Part shown: one piece after another, positions 61,917 to 64,000 of the stretch
How positions within the stretch are numbered: the first letter of the stretch is position 1
How the letters are laid out: each line of letters opens with the position of its first letter
Position numbers and translations under genes: made by a program
Notes under the pieces: model-generated
What the model saw: only the letters and a program-made list of their open reading frames with translations
Told to the model about the DNA's origin: nothing
The model's database searches: none
Source: Galdieria sulphuraria
Lineage: Eukaryota; Rhodophyta; Bangiophyceae; Galdieriales; Galdieriaceae
Length of the DNA stretch: 64,000 bases
Direction: 5' to 3'
NCBI RefSeq assembly: GCF_000341285.1
Contig: NW_005178470.1
Location: 1 to 64,000, forward strand

Positions 61917-64000
61917 ATGTTACAAGGCAGTTATCGAGGCCTTACCAATTTCGTTACAGAAATAAGAGACTGCAAAACTTACGACTTGGAGAAAGAAAGA
62001 GTTACGAAAGAATTGGAAAAAGTTCAAAGTATTCTTTCCGAACCCAAGAGCAAACCGTATGATAGAATAAAGTCGACGCTTAAACTGTTATACATCCAAA
62101 CGCTTGGATATGACATTTCAAGTTTTGAAAACCACTGTCTTTCTATGGCAAAATCTCCCAAGTAAGTGTCTCTTTTCTGAAAAAGTCGTCACTGACTTGA
62201 GAAAACAAGTTATTTGGAGAAAAGGGCTGGATACTTGACCTTTCCAACGTTTCTGGGAACCGAAACTGCAACCCAGGACAGGATTATGCGAATACTTCAA
62301 GCAGATCTGGTTGCTTCAGATGCTAACGTAAAACTTTTAGCACTTTCTACACTGAGTAGCCTATCTCCTTCAGAGACCAATAGCAAAGCAATTATTGTAA
62401 GTTTTCAACCGTGAGTTTCTCTTAGGGTCTTAAGTCGTCTATATTTAGGACAATGTCGTACCTTTATTGATGCAAAAGTGTTCGAGAGATTTATATCAGC
62501 GAGCAATTAGTTGTTTATCGTTATTGTGTTCAACAGAAACAGGTTGGAAGTTTCTAACCAGTCAAGACGCAGCCCACATGTTGCAAAAGTGTCTTACAGA
62601 AAAAGACCCTGGCTTGTTGACTTCCACTGTGTCCTTCTTATATAAGCTTATCTTTGTAGCCAAAGAAGTTGGACAACAAAATATATTTTCATTTTTGCTG
62701 CCAGGGCTTTTTCAAGTTTTAAATATTTGGTTGCTGGATTCCTCGTTTGACTCCTCGAGTTACTCTTATTATGAAATTCCTTGTCCTTTTTTGCTGTCGA
62801 ATGTATGGAAGTTAATAGGACTTTTCCCGGCAAGTACAATCATGGAGTTCAATAGGCAATCGAAGAGTTTAATCAGCAATCTGTTTTTAAAGTGCTTGAG
62901 CTATATTCGGAATGGCGACCATTCAAACAGACGTAATGCTTCCTTTTCTATTTCGTTTGAGGCGTTGAAAGTAGTTTCAAAATTACCCTTTAGTCGGGAT
63001 CTATTTATACATAGTTTAACATTGATTATGAGCCTCATTTCCGAAGATGTTCGTCCAACCACAAGATATTTTGGTAAGTATCAGAAGTACATAGAAGAGG
63101 TGCAACCGCTGAAGTGATTTTAGTTTTGCGAGCTTTGACAGAACTGAGTTTCTTACCAGAAACATGGACAAACATTCAAAGAAACTTTAGTATTTTACTA
63201 CCATTTTCACAAAGTCAAGGTGTCGACAAAGAACGGGAAGAACCTTTGTGGTTTCATTTAAGCGTTGAATTACTAAGTTCGGTATGTAATGCCAACAATG
63301 TTGAACAAGTTCTCGACTACATCCTGCGCATTTGTTCGGTAAGAATAGAATAGCTCCGTATATCTGTACAGCTTTAACGTTTGAAGATGTTTTCACTTTC
63401 GGATTTGCAGCAAAGATTGGTTATGGACAAATGTCTTAGCCTTACTAAGCGTTTCTTGCAGAACGAAGAAAAGTAGGCAGTAACTCTCGATTCGCTTCTT
63501 TCCTTCTAAACGTACTATTTTCATTGAAGACTGTTTACTGTAGTTGTAGTCTTATTGAGTGTATGTGACGAAGCAAAAACAGGAGAAATCACAAACCTAT
63601 TTTTAACACAACTGCACGGAAGCAAATCTTTGCAAAGTGAATCCATGAAACAGGTAGGAACGAGATAAGATTGTTTTCAGAAATCTCATCCTTGGAATCC
63701 TTCTAGTTCTCTCAGTTGTTGTATAGTGGATCGCTATTGGAACCTGGTCTCTTACGGTTGATTTTCTTGGTATTTCCTATGCATTCTTATTTGTTGATAT
63801 CCTCTGGAGCTTGTAATGCTGTGGATGTGATAACTCTGTTATACAGACAAATGTGGTAAGTGATGTACTTGTTCTACATCAAGCAAGTCAAAGAGACAAA
63901 ATATTACAGTTATCACAAGAAACTATATAGTCTGCAGAGTTCGTTTTTGAATTTTTTGATGAAATGGATCGAATGTCATCCTGAGGCAGTTGCTACGGCA
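61917..64000 (+). CDS. AP-2 complex alpha adaptin (partial, runs off right edge)
   Basis: Large subunit of the clathrin adaptor AP-2, acting at the plasma membrane. The N-terminus YRGLTNFVTEIRDCK, then KELEKVQSIL, LKLLYIQTLGYDISSFENHC and NYLEKRAGYL, follows alpha-adaptin order. YYEIPCPFLLSNVWKLIGLF corresponds to the alpha-specific stretch before the SLLRLLQ-like helix. Eight exons lie in the window: 61917-62161, 62210-62396, 62449-63073, 63124-63338, 63411-63472, 63530-63653, 63707-63855 and 63910 onward. Introns are 48-57 bases except one of 72. The frame stays open to base 64000. The ATG at 61917 is the first in frame. Gamma or other adaptins are less likely because of RGLTNF and the Tyr-rich block. 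Confidence 0.85.

Noticed and set aside
1-64000. tRNA or rRNA genes, transposons and viral relics
   Set aside because: The gene-free stretches were read for cloverleaf-like blocks, terminal repeats and reverse-transcriptase, transposase or capsid-type peptides; none was found.

Overview
The window looks like nuclear DNA of a compact, photosynthetic unicellular eukaryote, most likely a cyanidiophycean red alga close to Galdieria. That assignment is an inference. It rests on about 40 closely packed eukaryotic genes of moderate to low G+C, some 76 spliceosomal introns that are almost all 41-57 bases long, plastid-type proteins (a Tat-targeted lumenal DnaJ zinc-finger protein, a RUS/DUF647 protein, a CRY-DASH-like flavoprotein) and surface-sugar enzymes including a sulfotransferase. 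No rRNA, tRNA, CRISPR array, transposon or viral relic was recognised.

Layout. 1-12700: COQ8 kinase (cut by the left edge), a PSA2-like lumenal protein, NAF1, DUS3, THOC3, a small protein resembling mitoribosomal mL59, glucosidase II beta (ends HDEL) and cohesin SCC3/STAG. 12700-24300: a gene-poor stretch with one doubtful small gene, then DNAJC11, an unknown membrane protein, a class I histone deacetylase, alpha-SNAP, a type II sulfotransferase and a CRY-DASH-like protein. 24300-36900: two unrecognised small genes, a 17-exon gene that reads as a GT8-GT64 glycosyltransferase fusion, COG8, a GT14 enzyme, TRAPPC6, a TKL-type kinase and tRNase Z. 36900-51900: a very large intronless FUSC-like membrane protein, a RING protein, RUS, SDHAF4, an ABCG half transporter with a one-base frame break, a small unknown gene, a Golgi glycosyltransferase-like protein and a SUT/SLC45-type sugar transporter. 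52000-64000: a two-RRM protein, ALG9, AAR2, a ChuX/HutX-like plastid protein, a bacterial-style GT2 enzyme, WDR5, a mitochondrial carrier and AP-2 alpha adaptin (cut by the right edge).

How the genes fit together. Several serve the secretory pathway: glycan building and trimming (ALG9, glucosidase II beta, GT14, the GT8-GT64 fusion, the sulfotransferase) and Golgi or membrane traffic (COG8, TRAPPC6, alpha-SNAP, AP-2 alpha). Others serve RNA processing (NAF1, DUS3, THOC3, tRNase Z, AAR2), chromatin (HDAC, WDR5, STAG) or organelles (COQ8, SDHAF4, DNAJC11, PSA2-like, RUS, ChuX-like). Genes often lie head to head with 13-50 bases between start codons. ALG9 and AAR2 may share a CATG at their starts, and FUSC and RING share their stop codons in a TTAA. 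Exon limits given here were set by splice signals, frame and family similarity, and most spliced lengths were checked for divisibility by three.

The strongest candidates for something new are the GT8-GT64 fusion, the ChuX/HutX-like gene beside the GT2 gene, the ABCG frame break, the Tat-type PSA2 signal and three unrecognised small genes.
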